From Loktanella sp. 3ANDIMAR09 (GTDB lineage Bacteria; Pseudomonadota; Alphaproteobacteria; Rhodobacterales; Rhodobacteraceae), in the NCBI RefSeq assembly GCF_001420005.1, contig NZ_LJAK01000002.1, forward strand, positions 186,001 through 250,000: a stretch of 64,000 nucleotides of DNA. The letters run 5' to 3'. The notes beneath the pieces were generated by a model, which saw nothing but the letters and a program-made list of their open reading frames with translations, did not search any database and had not been told where the DNA came from. The position numbers and the translations under genes are program-made. Positions 1-8,628 of the stretch are shown here, in pieces. Each line of letters begins with the position of its first letter. Positions within the stretch are counted from its first letter, which is position 1.

Positions 1-685
1 CCAAGGCCGTCATGATCTCTTGTGCGAGGATCTCTTTGCGATCGTCCGCCTCTTGGCCAAGAAAGGCATAGACCCGCTCCAGCCCGCGGCCTGACAAAAC
101 GTCCTCGACCGCGGGAAATCCATGCGCGTTGGACACGAACTGGCACAGGCGCAACTCTTGTTCGGTGCGGATCGGCAGGTTGGCGTGGCCGCTCTCGGAT
201 GCTGTGACGATGCGGCCCTGATCCGTTTCAAAGACCGGTGCTGCGTTGAAACCTGTCCCGACGCCGATCACCAGTTTGGTCGCCTTGGGACCGGCCTCGG
301 CACCGGTCAGGACCTGCCGCAGGTTTTCGTGCGCGATATGCCCGAGCGCATGACCCTGCGCCTGCAAATCGTTCAGGATGGCGACCTTTTCCGACCGGCT
401 GGCATGCGCCAACGTTTCGGTATCGATCGTCCAGTCCAGATTCGTCATGGCGGCACGACCGTCACGCACTGGCCCCGCGACGGCGACGCAGGCGGCATAG
501 GCATCCACGTCGCCTTCGTCCTCGCAGTAGCGGCGGATCACGCTTTCAAGGCCGGTGAAATCGACATTGCGATAGCGCCGCACGGTCGCGGGCAACACAT
601 CCGCGCCCTGGGCCAGCGCAATGCGCGTGTTGGTCCCGCCGATATCGGCGACCAGGTTGTAACTGTTGGCCTGTCGTGTGCTCAT
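1..685 (-). CDS. glk: glucokinase, C-terminus cut by window edge
   Basis: Phosphorylates glucose to glucose-6-phosphate with ATP in the cytoplasm. The 228 visible residues begin MSTRQANSYNLVADIGGTNTR; the DIGGTNTR segment is the phosphate-binding motif of the Glk family, and NDLQAQGHAL, GVGTGFNAA and ESGHANLP follow as expected for this family (about 320 residues when complete). The ATG at 683-685 overlaps the stop of the upstream beta-glucosidase by 4 bp (ATGA), so the two are probably translationally coupled. Co-transcription with a glycosidase means released glucose is trapped at once. The 3' end lies outside the window. Confidence 0.93.
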   Translation of the reverse strand, partial: MSTRQANSYNLVADIGGTNTRIALAQGADVLPATVRRYRNVDFTGLESVIRRYCEDEGDVDAYAACVAVAGPVRDGRAAMTNLDWTIDTETLAHASRSEKVAILNDLQAQGHALGHIAHENLRQVLTGAEAGPKATKLVIGVGTGFNAAPVFETDQGRIVTASESGHANLPIRTEQELRLCQFVSNAHGFPAVEDVLSGRGLERVYAFLGQEADDRKEILAQEIMTAL

Positions 686-2013
686 GAATTGTCCTGCCGT
701 GCGATCGCGGATTTCAGCGCGTGGTAGGATGATTTTGGCGTGCGGTCCAGCGTATCGAAATCGACATGGACCAACCCGAACCGTTTTTCGTAGCCAAAGG
801 CCCATTCGTAGTTGTCCAGCAACGACCAGTAAAAGAACCCCTGAAGGTTCACGCCGTCATTCACGGCCCCCTGCATGGCCTGCAGGTGCAGATCGATGAA
901 ATCGGTCCGCGCGTCATCTGCATGATCAGGCTCTTCGGGCCAGGCCATGCCGTTTTCGGTCACGAAAATCGGCAGATCACCCACGTAATCACGCGCCATG
1001 CGCGTCAGGGTGCGGTGCAGGCCCTCGGGATAGATTTCCCAATCCATCTGTGTCTTGGTCAGCGGTCCGGCGATCTGGCGGGTGCCGGGCCAGGGCGCGC
1101 CATCCGCGGCCGCGCCGATCAATCCGCGTGTATAATAATTGACGCCCAGAAAATCGATTGGCTGGCTGATTTCGTCCATGTGGTCCTGCCACCCCTGCGG
1201 CATGTGCGGCTCCAGCCCCGCGAGCGCCTCTTGGGGATAGCTGCCGCGTGTGACCGCCTCGATGAACCAGCGGTTATGCGTTGCATCCTGCGTTGCGGCA
1301 GCGGCGCGGTCGGCGGGGCTGTCGCTTGCGGGTTCGGTGGCCTCAAAGTTCAGGACGATGCCGCAGTTGTCCTGACCCATCTCGCGCAACCGGGTCATGG
1401 TGCGCCCGTGGGCGAGGTTCACGTGATGCATGGCGCGGGCCGTGGCGCGAATATCGCGCTGACCCGGCGCGTGGTGGCCCAGAAAATGTGACAGATAGCT
1501 GACACACCAGGGTTCGTTCAGGGTGGCGATGGAATGGACGCGGTCGCCGATCCGGCGCGTGATGACCTCGGCGTAGTCGGCCATCCAATCGGCCACGTCC
1601 GGGTTGGTCCAGCCGCCCAGATCGGCCAGCGCGGACGGCATTTCCCAATGATAAAGGGTCTGAAACGGCTTGAGTCCGCGCGCAAGGCAGCCGTCGACCA
1701 GGCGGTCATAGAAATCCAGCCCCTCTTGGTTTGGCGTGCCGCGTCCCTCGGGCAAAACCCGTGCCCAGCTGGTCGAGAATCGATAGGCGTCCATGCCGGC
1801 ATCGCGCAGCAGGTCCAGGTCAGCATCCATCCGGTGATAATGGTCGCAAGCGATGGCACCGTTTTCGCAGCCCACGACATTCCCCGGAGTGGCCGAAAAA
1901 GTGTCCCAGTGCGTGGATCCCGCCCCGCCAAAGCTGTGGCCCTCGATCTGATAGGCGGCGGTTGCAGCCCCGAATACGAAATCTTGCGGGAAATCCTGTC
2001 GGGTCAGTTTCAT
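682..2013 (-). CDS. bglA: beta-glucosidase, glycoside hydrolase family 1
   Basis: Hydrolyses beta-linked glucosides such as cellobiose, releasing glucose. At 443 residues it is full length for GH1. It shows the N-terminal FVFGAATAAYQIEG signature, the acid/base glutamate in TLNEP (about E167) and the nucleophile in VTENG (about E353), followed by the family's WSLLDNYEW segment. There is no signal peptide, so it acts on imported disaccharide. It is the first gene of a leftward operon with glk and lies divergent from an alpha-glucosidase across a 149-bp gap holding a candidate operator. Confidence 0.95.
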   Translation of the reverse strand: MKLTRQDFPQDFVFGAATAAYQIEGHSFGGAGSTHWDTFSATPGNVVGCENGAIACDHYHRMDADLDLLRDAGMDAYRFSTSWARVLPEGRGTPNQEGLDFYDRLVDGCLARGLKPFQTLYHWEMPSALADLGGWTNPDVADWMADYAEVITRRIGDRVHSIATLNEPWCVSYLSHFLGHHAPGQRDIRATARAMHHVNLAHGRTMTRLREMGQDNCGIVLNFEATEPASDSPADRAAAATQDATHNRWFIEAVTRGSYPQEALAGLEPHMPQGWQDHMDEISQPIDFLGVNYYTRGLIGAAADGAPWPGTRQIAGPLTKTQMDWEIYPEGLHRTLTRMARDYVGDLPIFVTENGMAWPEEPDHADDARTDFIDLHLQAMQGAVNDGVNLQGFFYWSLLDNYEWAFGYEKRFGLVHVDFDTLDRTPKSSYHALKSAIARQDNS

Positions 2014-2121
2014 CGGGGCCTCCGGTTATTGGGTTGTTCAAATCAAGCGGCATCACACAGCCGATGGCAAGCCACAAGGCCTGCGGGGCGTTGCCAATTG
2101 CACGGTCCAACGCTAGTCGGT

Positions 2122-2135
2122 GTGAAACGTTATCG
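2122..2135. promoter_or_regulatory. candidate LacI-family operator
   Basis: GTGAAACGTTATCG lies in the divergent bglA/aglA gap. Its centre is the palindrome AACGTT, and its right half CGTTATCG is identical to sites at 34356-34363 (before eno) and 39401-39408. LacI-type operators often have a central CG flanked by A/T-rich arms. The left arm is degenerate, so this is a suggestion only. Confidence 0.35.
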
Positions 2136-2162
2136 CTACCAGAAACCGGGGGACCGTCAGAC

Positions 2163-3821
2163 ATGACCGCCGACAATGCACCACGTATGGACAACGCAGC
2201 AAACCCCGACTGGTGGCGCGGCGCGGTCATCTACCAGATCTATCCGCGCAGCTTTCAGGACAGCAACGGCGATGGTGTCGGCGATTTGCTGGGAATCGTG
2301 AACCGGATCCCCTACATCGCGTCTCTGGGCGTCGACGCGATCTGGATTTCGCCATTCTTTACCTCACCGATGAAGGATTTCGGCTACGACGTCAGCGATT
2401 ATTGCGACGTGGACCCGATGTTCGGTAGCATCGCGGATTTCGATGCGGTGGTTGAAACCGCCCACCGGTTCGGCATCCGCGTGATGATCGACCTCGTGCT
2501 CAGCCACACGTCCGACCAACACCCGTGGTTCAAGCAAAGCGCATCCGACCGCAGCAACGACAAATCGGACTGGTACGTCTGGTCGGATCCCAAGCCCGAC
2601 GGCACAGCACCCAACAACTGGCTGTCAATCTTTGGTGGCAGTGCCTGGCAGTGGTCGTCGCGACGCGAGCAGTATTACCTGCACAATTTCCTGACCAGCC
2701 AACCCGACCTGAACTTTCACAATCCAGATGTGCAGACTGCCCTGCTGGATGTGGCGCAATTCTGGCTGCACCGCGGGGTGGATGGTTTCCGCCTGGATAC
2801 GATCAACTTTTACACCCATGACGCCGAACTGCGCGACAATCCGCCCCTGCCCAAGGAAAAGCGCAACGCCACGATTGCGCCGGCGGTGAACCCTTACAAC
2901 CATCAAGAACACCTCTACGACAAGAACCGGCCCGAAAACCTCGACTTCTTGCGCAAGTTGCGCGCGGTCATGCAGCCCTTTGGCGCAGCCGCCGTGGGCG
3001 AGGTGGGCGATGCGCAGCGCGGGCTGGAAATCATGGGCGAATACACCCGCGGCGATGACCTGATGCAGATGTGCTATGCGTTCGAATTCCTGGCGGCCGA
3101 CCAGCCGACTGCGCAGCGGGTGGTCGAGGTAATGCAGCAGGTCGACGAGGTCGCATCCGACGGTTGGGCCTGCTGGGCGTTTTCCAACCACGACGTCGTG
3201 CGCCACGCCACGCGATGGAACCTTTCGCCTGCCGCCCAGCGGATGTTCGCGACCATGATCATGTGTCTGCGGGGATCGGTCTGCATCTACCAGGGCGAAG
3301 AGCTGGGCCTGCCCGAGGCCGACGTCGCGTACGAAGAGTTGCAGGACCCCTACGGCATAGAATTCTGGCCGGAATTCAAGGGCCGCGATGGATGTCGCAC
3401 CCCGATGGTCTGGGATGACGCCGAACATAACGCAGGTTTCTCGTCCAAGCCGGTGACGTGGCTGCCGGTGGCGTCCGAGCACCGCAATCTGGCCGTGGCC
3501 GGGCAGGAACGTGATCCCGGGGCGATCTTGCACCATTATCGGCGCGCCATTTCGTTCCGGCATCACAACCGCGCGCTGCGGGTCGGGACGCACGACGGGC
3601 TGAAATCGTCGGGCAACGTGGTCTATTTCACGCGGACCGACGGCGATCAGACGATTTTCTGCGTATTCAACATTTCCGATCAGCAAAGCGTGTTTGACAT
3701 GCCAAAGGGCGACTGGCGCACCATCGGATCGGAACTGGGCAGTGCGAATGTGTCCGATGACGGCAAATTGCACCTCGGACCCTGGCAGGTCTGCATGGCG
3801 CTGGACAAGTCGGGCCGCTAG
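2163..3821 (+). CDS. aglA: alpha-glucosidase, glycoside hydrolase family 13
   Basis: Hydrolyses alpha-glucosides (maltose, trehalose or sucrose type) in the cytoplasm. The 552-residue protein has the GH13 oligo-1,6-glucosidase layout: VIYQIYPRSFQDSNGDGVGD near residue 23, nucleophile in DGFRLDT (D212), acid/base in VGEVGD (E280) and transition-state stabiliser in SNHD (D344). The ATG at 2163 was chosen because the domain starts about 15 residues later and the reading frame further upstream runs into bglA. Divergent from bglA-glk; no transporter genes are in the window. The gene ends just before a pair of perfect palindromes that may terminate it. Confidence 0.93.
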   Translation: MTADNAPRMDNAANPDWWRGAVIYQIYPRSFQDSNGDGVGDLLGIVNRIPYIASLGVDAIWISPFFTSPMKDFGYDVSDYCDVDPMFGSIADFDAVVETAHRFGIRVMIDLVLSHTSDQHPWFKQSASDRSNDKSDWYVWSDPKPDGTAPNNWLSIFGGSAWQWSSRREQYYLHNFLTSQPDLNFHNPDVQTALLDVAQFWLHRGVDGFRLDTINFYTHDAELRDNPPLPKEKRNATIAPAVNPYNHQEHLYDKNRPENLDFLRKLRAVMQPFGAAAVGEVGDAQRGLEIMGEYTRGDDLMQMCYAFEFLAADQPTAQRVVEVMQQVDEVASDGWACWAFSNHDVVRHATRWNLSPAAQRMFATMIMCLRGSVCIYQGEELGLPEADVAYEELQDPYGIEFWPEFKGRDGCRTPMVWDDAEHNAGFSSKPVTWLPVASEHRNLAVAGQERDPGAILHHYRRAISFRHHNRALRVGTHDGLKSSGNVVYFTRTDGDQTIFCVFNISDQQSVFDMPKGDWRTIGSELGSANVSDDGKLHLGPWQVCMALDKSGR

Positions 3822-3827
3822 GGCCCG

Positions 3828-3877
3828 CCGATTTTTCGCGAAAAATCGGGCCGTTCCAAATTTTCGCGAAAATTTGG
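3828..3877. repeat. paired 22-bp palindromes (TTTTCGCGAAAA type)
   Basis: Two perfect 22-bp palindromes (3828-3849, arms CCGATTTTTCG; 3856-3877, arms CCAAATTTTCG) are separated by 6 bp. They lie between the convergent aglA and the 3882-4112 gene. The same two-palindrome layout with a 6-bp spacer recurs at 44727-44776, and a single variant lies at 7845-7867. They may act as bidirectional terminators, but they also look like a small dispersed repeat. Confidence 0.85.
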
Positions 3878-3881
3878 GGCA

Positions 3882-4112
3882 TCAGAACAACAGACGGACA
3901 GCACCCGGGTGGCATATGATGACCAGATGCCACCCAGTTTCGATAAGGTGAAACCCGCGTTTGCGCACCTCTTCCTCGAAACGGGGGCGACCGATTTCCC
4001 GTTCGACCCAGTCGATGCGGCGGCGAATGACGCCACCGGTCCGGACTGATTTTGCGGCAAATACCTGATCAATCCAGGCGTCGGGTGCGGTGATGCGGGT
4101 CATTTCTATCAT
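3882..4112 (-). CDS. short conserved protein at end of one-carbon operon
   Basis: This 76-residue protein begins MIEMTRITAPDAW and contains AAKSVRTGGVIRRR and EVRKRGFHLIETG. Short proteins of this kind beside MTHFR-like genes in Rhodobacteraceae are often labelled N-(5'-phosphoribosyl)anthranilate isomerase. It is far too short to be TrpF (about 200 residues), so I do not adopt that function. It sits 36 bp after the methyltransferase gene on the same strand. The start is uncertain: ATG at 4112 or 4103. Being last in an operon of methyl-transfer genes suggests a related role, which is inference. Confidence 0.65.
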   Translation of the reverse strand: MIEMTRITAPDAWIDQVFAAKSVRTGGVIRRRIDWVEREIGRPRFEEEVRKRGFHLIETGWHLVIICHPGAVRLLF

Positions 4113-4148
4113 GACCCGCACCCTGCACCCCAAGCGGTAAAGCCCGTG

Positions 4149-5216
4149 TTAATTGCGGCGACGACGTCCTGTACGTGCGCGACCTTCGCCCTCTTTGACG
4201 GGGGCGCGATTGAACCGGATCCATTCACCGCCAGAAGGGTCGTTGTCGGTCAGGAAATTGGCGGCGCGGATCGCCTCCATTTCCGATCCCGCACGCGGTT
4301 TCGTGGACCCAAGGCCGGTCAGGGTCGCCAGCAGTTCGGGGTCGATATCGGCAGGCACGATAATGCCGGCTGCCGCCAGCGCATCCAGTTTTTCCTGCAA
4401 TTTCTTGGGCCCGACGGGCAGGGCGACCGGGTTCATGATCGCGCTGGTCATGCCCGACGCGATTGCCATCGGCAGAAACGCGTTGTTGATGCCGTGCCGG
4501 TTGGGCAGGCCAAAGCTGATGTTGGATGCGCCACAGGTCGTGTTGACGCCCAGTTCCTCGCGCAGGCGACGCACCAGCTTAAAGACCTGCAAACCGGCCG
4601 TCGACATTGCACCGATCGGCATGACCAAAGGGTCGACCACGATGTCATGGGCGGGAATGCCGAAATCGGCGGCGCGTTCCACGATCTTTTTCGCAACGGC
4701 AAAACGGACCTCCGGGTCCTCGGAGATGCCAGTGTCGTCGTTTGAGATCGCCACGACGGGCACATTGTATTTCTTGACCAGCGGCAGCACCAGTTCCAGT
4801 CGTTCTTCCTCGCCGGTGACAGAGTTCAGCAGCGGGCGGCCCTCGGCCTCGGCCAGACCGTTTTCCAGCGCACCGGGGACAGAGCTGTCGATGCACAGCG
4901 GCAGATCGGTGACGCGCTGCACGCAGGCGATCAGCTGTTTCATCAGCATCGGTTCGACAAAGTTGTTGTCGGCGTAGCGGGGATCTTCGGCCATCTTGTT
5001 GGAAAAGACGGCCCCCGAATTGACGTCCAGCACGTTGGCCCCGGCCAGGGCCTGCGCGATGGCGTCCGCCTCGACCCGGCTGAAATCGTCGCGTTCCAGT
5101 TCTTCGGCGAGGATCTTGCGCCCGGTGGGATTGATCCGTTCGCCAATGACGCAGAACGGCTGGTCAAATCCGATGATGGCGGTTTTGGTTTTCGATTCGA
5201 TAACGGTGCGGGTCAT
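4149..5216 (-). CDS. methyltetrahydrofolate:corrinoid methyltransferase (pterin-binding protein)
   Basis: Probably moves the methyl group of methyl-H4folate to a cobalamin-bearing partner. The 355-residue TIM barrel carries the pterin-binding signatures VIGERINPTGR (near 20), LDVNSGAV, LPLCIDSS and DPLVMPIG, seen in MetH and dihydropteroate-synthase relatives. There is no B12-binding or homocysteine domain. Roseobacters are known to use a methionine synthase split over several polypeptides, so this may be its folate half. The ATG at 5216 overlaps the stop of the MTHFR-like gene (ATGA). The C-terminus ends in an Arg-rich tail (RARTGRRRRN). Confidence 0.85.
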   Translation of the reverse strand: MTRTVIESKTKTAIIGFDQPFCVIGERINPTGRKILAEELERDDFSRVEADAIAQALAGANVLDVNSGAVFSNKMAEDPRYADNNFVEPMLMKQLIACVQRVTDLPLCIDSSVPGALENGLAEAEGRPLLNSVTGEEERLELVLPLVKKYNVPVVAISNDDTGISEDPEVRFAVAKKIVERAADFGIPAHDIVVDPLVMPIGAMSTAGLQVFKLVRRLREELGVNTTCGASNISFGLPNRHGINNAFLPMAIASGMTSAIMNPVALPVGPKKLQEKLDALAAAGIIVPADIDPELLATLTGLGSTKPRAGSEMEAIRAANFLTDNDPSGGEWIRFNRAPVKEGEGRARTGRRRRN

Positions 5217-6202
5217 GCGATGTCTTCCTGTGGGTTGGCTGGCACGGCAGAGGTGCCGCCATGGGTCATGGCCCATGTAGCATTGGTCTTGATCCCGCCA
5301 AGCGGGAAGAAGTGGACGTTGGTGATGTTGAAATCGGGGTGCGCGGCCTTGTGAGCGGCAAGCGCGGAAACCACCTCGTCCGGTTCATAGGGCAACAACA
5401 GCTTGGTCACGTCGGCGGCACGCTTTTGCAGCACCTTGAGCGATGGGCCGACACCGCAGGCGATGGCGAATTTGATCATTGTTTGCAGCTTGGCGGGGCC
5501 TGCGATGCCGATGTGGATCGGTAGCGTGATACCGGCCTGTTTGAGGCTGTCAGCCCAGGCGATGATGGGCTCCGCGTCAAAACAGAACTGCGTTGCAATC
5601 GCCATCTGCGCGTCCGTGCGGGACTGGAAATCGTTTTTCCAGCGCAGTGCCGCATCCACCTGGGTCTGGGTGCCGTCGGTGTCGATATCGCGGTTCCCCT
5701 CGGGGTGGCCGGCCACATGCAGACGGGTGAAACCCGCCTGATCGAACAGGCCCGTTTCCATCAACTGCATGGAATCGCTGAAATCACCCTGCGGGGTTGC
5801 GACACCACCGGCCAGCAGCAGCGCCTGACGCACGTCCGCCTCGCCCTGATAACGCGCGATCCAGTCCGCCAGCGTGGCCCGGTCCTTGATGATGCGGGCG
5901 GGAAAATGCGGCATCACGGCATAGCCGTCGGCATTCAGACGTTTTGCCGTCGCGACCATGTCCTCGATCGGCGTGCCGTCGATATGGGCGATATAGACCC
6001 GGGTGCCGGCAGGCAAAAGCTGCGTGAAATCCGCGACCTTTTCCGCGGTACGGGGCATCACCTCGATCGAATAGTCGGCAAGCAAGGCCGCGACGGCCGG
6101 GACCGGCGTCGGCACGGCGGGTTCAGGCTTGCGCTTGAGAAAGGGAAGGAGGGACACGGCGGTTTCCTTTAATCGGTTTGACAGGGGGCGGGGCGGCGTC
6201 AT
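5213..6202 (-). CDS. methylenetetrahydrofolate reductase-like protein
   Basis: A 329-residue TIM-barrel protein of the MTHFR superfamily, expected to interconvert methylene- and methyl-H4folate. Visible landmarks are an MPRTAEKV segment near residue 49, VYIAHIDGTP, YAVMPHFPAR near 93, LLLAGG near 128, and ATQFCFD near 203, where MetF has its substrate-contacting ITQFF-type strand. It diverges from classical MetF and has a 35-residue Pro-rich N-terminal extension. It is flanked by 4-bp overlaps on both sides, so the operon supplies both the making and the use of methyl-H4folate. Confidence 0.82.
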   Translation of the reverse strand: MTPPRPLSNRLKETAVSLLPFLKRKPEPAVPTPVPAVAALLADYSIEVMPRTAEKVADFTQLLPAGTRVYIAHIDGTPIEDMVATAKRLNADGYAVMPHFPARIIKDRATLADWIARYQGEADVRQALLLAGGVATPQGDFSDSMQLMETGLFDQAGFTRLHVAGHPEGNRDIDTDGTQTQVDAALRWKNDFQSRTDAQMAIATQFCFDAEPIIAWADSLKQAGITLPIHIGIAGPAKLQTMIKFAIACGVGPSLKVLQKRAADVTKLLLPYEPDEVVSALAAHKAAHPDFNITNVHFFPLGGIKTNATWAMTHGGTSAVPANPQEDIA

Positions 6203-6495
6203 GCCCAGCCGTCGGTTGCGATCAGTGCGCGCAGGCGGTCTGCGGTATATTCGGCATCAAGGCGCGCGGCCTCGGCCTGAGCGACGGCGGCATCATCACC
6301 TGGAACGCTGTAGGGGTCGCCACGGCGCATACCTGCAAGGTAGTCGTCGGTGCCTGCGGCCCCCGACTTCATCGCGGCCCGGTCGATTGCCTGTTCAAAG
6401 CGTTCCGGCAATTGCACCTTTTGGGCCTTGCGACCACGGCCGACCATGACCTGTGCTGGCATATCGCGCCAATAGATAATCGTGACGTCCGGCAT
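6199..6495 (-). CDS. virulence-factor (CvfC-like) family small protein
   Basis: A 98-residue protein beginning MPDVTIIYWRDMPAQVMVG, then KVQLPERFEQAIDRAAM. This matches the small family labelled virulence factor in databases (a domain found in CvfC-like proteins); its biochemical role is unknown. It is the first gene of the leftward one-carbon operon, and its TGA overlaps the ATG of the MTHFR-like gene. The fixed neighbourhood argues for a part in folate or corrinoid methyl transfer rather than virulence. That is inference from context. Confidence 0.78.
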   Translation of the reverse strand: MPDVTIIYWRDMPAQVMVGRGRKAQKVQLPERFEQAIDRAAMKSGAAGTDDYLAGMRRGDPYSVPGDDAAVAQAEAARLDAEYTADRLRALIATDGWA

Positions 6496-6726
6496 GATCC
6501 TGATCCTTTGTTCGCAATTCGCGTTCTAACATTCCGCACGACGTGCCGCGGCCTGTTTTCGACACAACCGCACCCTGTCGCGACGGGTATCGCAACTGTC
6601 GCCCGCACGCGCCAGACCGGCGGACGCCAGAAACCCACATGATTATGGTGAAGGGACCTCATGTCGCTTGCGTGGGGCGGCGTCAGGGCCTACCTTGGAG
6701 ACAACTCGAAATCGGAGGGCGTGACG

Positions 6727-7839
6727 ATGGCGCCCATGCGTCCCCATGGTGCGGGCGCGTTCCCCAAAGCGGTCGTAACCCCCGCGCCAAATGCCCCGGA
6801 CCCTGCGCAGCTCTATGCGGCGCTGGATCTGGGAACAAATTCCTGTCGGATGCTGATTGCCCAGCCAAAGGGCAGCCAGTTTCACGTGATCGACAGTTTT
6901 TCCAAGTCCGTCCAGCTGGGGCAGGGCCTCGAAAGTAGTGGGAAACTGTCGCGTGCGTCGATGAACCGCACAATCCAGGCCATGCGGATCTGTCGGCAAA
7001 AACTGGAACGCCACGGCGTCAAACGGATGCGTCTGGTCGCGACAGAGGCCTGTCGGCGTGCGCGCAACGGGGCCAATTTCATCGCACAGGTCCGGCGCGA
7101 AACGGGGTTGCAGCTGGAAATCATCAAGCCCGAAGAAGAAGCGCGGCTGGCCGTGATTTCCTGCGCGCCACTGGTCAGCACCAAGACCGAACAGCTGCTG
7201 GTTGTCGATATCGGCGGGGGGTCGACCGAACTGGTCTGGATCGACATCAGTCATGTCCCCGCACGCGAACGCCCGCGGGCGATCATGCGGCTGCACGCAG
7301 GGTTTGTCGCGGATCCCGGCCCCTTTGCCGCGGCCAAGGTGGTGGACTGGATTTCCGTGCCGCTGGGCGTGGCCACGCTGCGCGATCAATTCGCGGATGT
7401 GGATGACGACGCCGCACGTTTCGCCCTGATGAGCTGGTTTTTCGAGGAAAACCTGTCGGATTTCGCGCCCTCTGCTGCGGAACAGGCACGTGACGGTTTC
7501 CAGATCATCGGCACCAGCGGCACTGTCACCACGGTCGCTGCCTCGCATCTGGGGTTGAAACGGTATGACCGGACCAAGGTGGACGGTCTGCGCATGACGT
7601 CGGACCAGATCGATGCGGTCATCCGCGGCTATCTGAAGCTGGGTCCTGACGGCCGGCGGGATGATCCGCGTATCGGGCGCGACCGGCAGGCGCTGATCAT
7701 GTCTGGGGCCGCGATCCTGCAGGCGCTGATGCGGCTGTGGCCGACGGACCGTCTGTCGGTCGCGGATCGCGGACTGCGCGAGGGGTTGCTTTATGCGCAG
7801 ATGTCGGCAGATGGGGTGCTGGAAGACGCCCCCTACTGA
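6727..7839 (+). CDS. ppx: exopolyphosphatase / guanosine pentaphosphate phosphohydrolase
   Basis: Ppx/GppA-type phosphatase that releases phosphate from polyphosphate or pppGpp. The ASKHA fold shows LYAALDLGTNSCRMLIA near residue 28, VVDIGGGSTELVW near 159 and the adenosine-type motif IIGTSGTVTT near 260. At 370 residues it has the N-terminal catalytic part but lacks the C-terminal HD-like region of long Ppx proteins. The start at 6727 is set by the GGAGG at 6716-6720; longer versions upstream lack this. Downstream is a hairpin and then rlmE on the same strand. Confidence 0.88.
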   Translation: MAPMRPHGAGAFPKAVVTPAPNAPDPAQLYAALDLGTNSCRMLIAQPKGSQFHVIDSFSKSVQLGQGLESSGKLSRASMNRTIQAMRICRQKLERHGVKRMRLVATEACRRARNGANFIAQVRRETGLQLEIIKPEEEARLAVISCAPLVSTKTEQLLVVDIGGGSTELVWIDISHVPARERPRAIMRLHAGFVADPGPFAAAKVVDWISVPLGVATLRDQFADVDDDAARFALMSWFFEENLSDFAPSAAEQARDGFQIIGTSGTVTTVAASHLGLKRYDRTKVDGLRMTSDQIDAVIRGYLKLGPDGRRDDPRIGRDRQALIMSGAAILQALMRLWPTDRLSVADRGLREGLLYAQMSADGVLEDAPY

Positions 7840-7844
7840 AGGGG

Positions 7845-7867
7845 CCGATTTTTCTGCGAAAAATCGG
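7845..7867. terminator. hairpin after ppx, single variant of the palindromic repeat
   Basis: Ten-bp arms CCGATTTTTC / GAAAAATCGG enclose a TGC loop, just after the ppx stop at 7839. The arms match the first palindrome at 3828-3849 almost exactly, but an inserted T breaks the central CGCG. Outer GGGG (7841-7844) and CCCC (7871-7874) can lengthen the stem. Confidence 0.6.
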
Positions 7868-7902
7868 GGGCCCCGGCCCACGGCAATGAGTAGGACGCGA
7901 CG

Positions 7903-8628
7903 ATGGCGAACAAACCAACAAAGAATTCATCCGGGCGGGGTCAGCGGGACCTGACGGTCAAGGTCAAATCCGCACGCGGCAGGTCCACGTCGTCGACCCG
8001 CTGGCTGCAACGCCAGCTGAACGACCCTTATGTCAAGAAGGCCAAGGCCGAGGGGTATCGCGGTCGGGCGGCCTACAAGATCCTCGAGCTGGACGACAAG
8101 TTCCGCTTTCTCGTGCCCGGTGCGCGTGTGGTCGATCTGGGCTGCGCCCCCGGCGGCTGGTGTCAGGTTGCCGCCCGCCGGGTGAATGCTCTGGGCGACC
8201 GCACGTCGAAATCCGTGGGAACCGTGCTGGGAATTGACCTGCAAGAGGTCGAACCGGTGGCAGGGGCCACGATTTATCAGCTGGATTTTCTGGACGAGGG
8301 CGCGGATGCGCAGGTCAAGGCATGGCTGGGCGGTTCCGCAGACGTCGTGATGTCCGACATGGCGGCAAGCGCATCGGGCCACAAACAGACCGACCATCTG
8401 CGCATCATTTCATTGTGCGAGGCGGCGGCCTATTTCGCGTTCGACGTGTTGGAAGAAGGCGGCACCTTCGTGGCCAAGGTGCTGGCTGGTGGCGCAGAAG
8501 GGAACCTGCAAAAGCTGCTCAAATCGCGGTTCACCAAGGTCGCCAACGTCAAACCGCCCGCGTCGCGGTCCGACAGTTCGGAAAAATTCGTCGTGGCCAC
8601 CGGGTTCAAGGGTCAGATCAGCGACTGA
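7903..8628 (+). CDS. rlmE: 23S rRNA (uridine-2'-O-)methyltransferase
   Basis: RlmE (FtsJ/RrmJ) methylates the ribose of U2552 in the 23S rRNA A-loop during late 50S assembly, using S-adenosylmethionine. The 241-residue protein has [13 protein letters not shown] (SAM motif I, near 76) and the catalytic tetrad at K59, D152, K192 and E227. The N-terminal 35 residues are basic and low in complexity, as usual for alphaproteobacterial members. The 3' end overlaps the convergent sulfotransferase-like gene by 16 bp. Confidence 0.95.
   Translation: MANKPTKNSSGRGQRDLTVKVKSARGRSTSSTRWLQRQLNDPYVKKAKAEGYRGRAAYKILELDDKFRFLVPGARVVDLGCAPGGWCQVAARRVNALGDRTSKSVGTVLGIDLQEVEPVAGATIYQLDFLDEGADAQVKAWLGGSADVVMSDMAASASGHKQTDHLRIISLCEAAAYFAFDVLEEGGTFVAKVLAGGAEGNLQKLLKSRFTKVANVKPPASRSDSSEKFVVATGFKGQISD

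Noticed and set aside
3882-4112. Labelling the short protein as phosphoribosylanthranilate isomerase (TrpF)
   Set aside because: TrpF is about 200 residues; only 76 are available and no TIM-barrel phosphate motif is visible.
6510-6526. GTTC...GTTC pair resembling an SOS box before the one-carbon operon
   Set aside because: The spacer is 9 bp; the alphaproteobacterial LexA site needs 7 bp, as found before recA.
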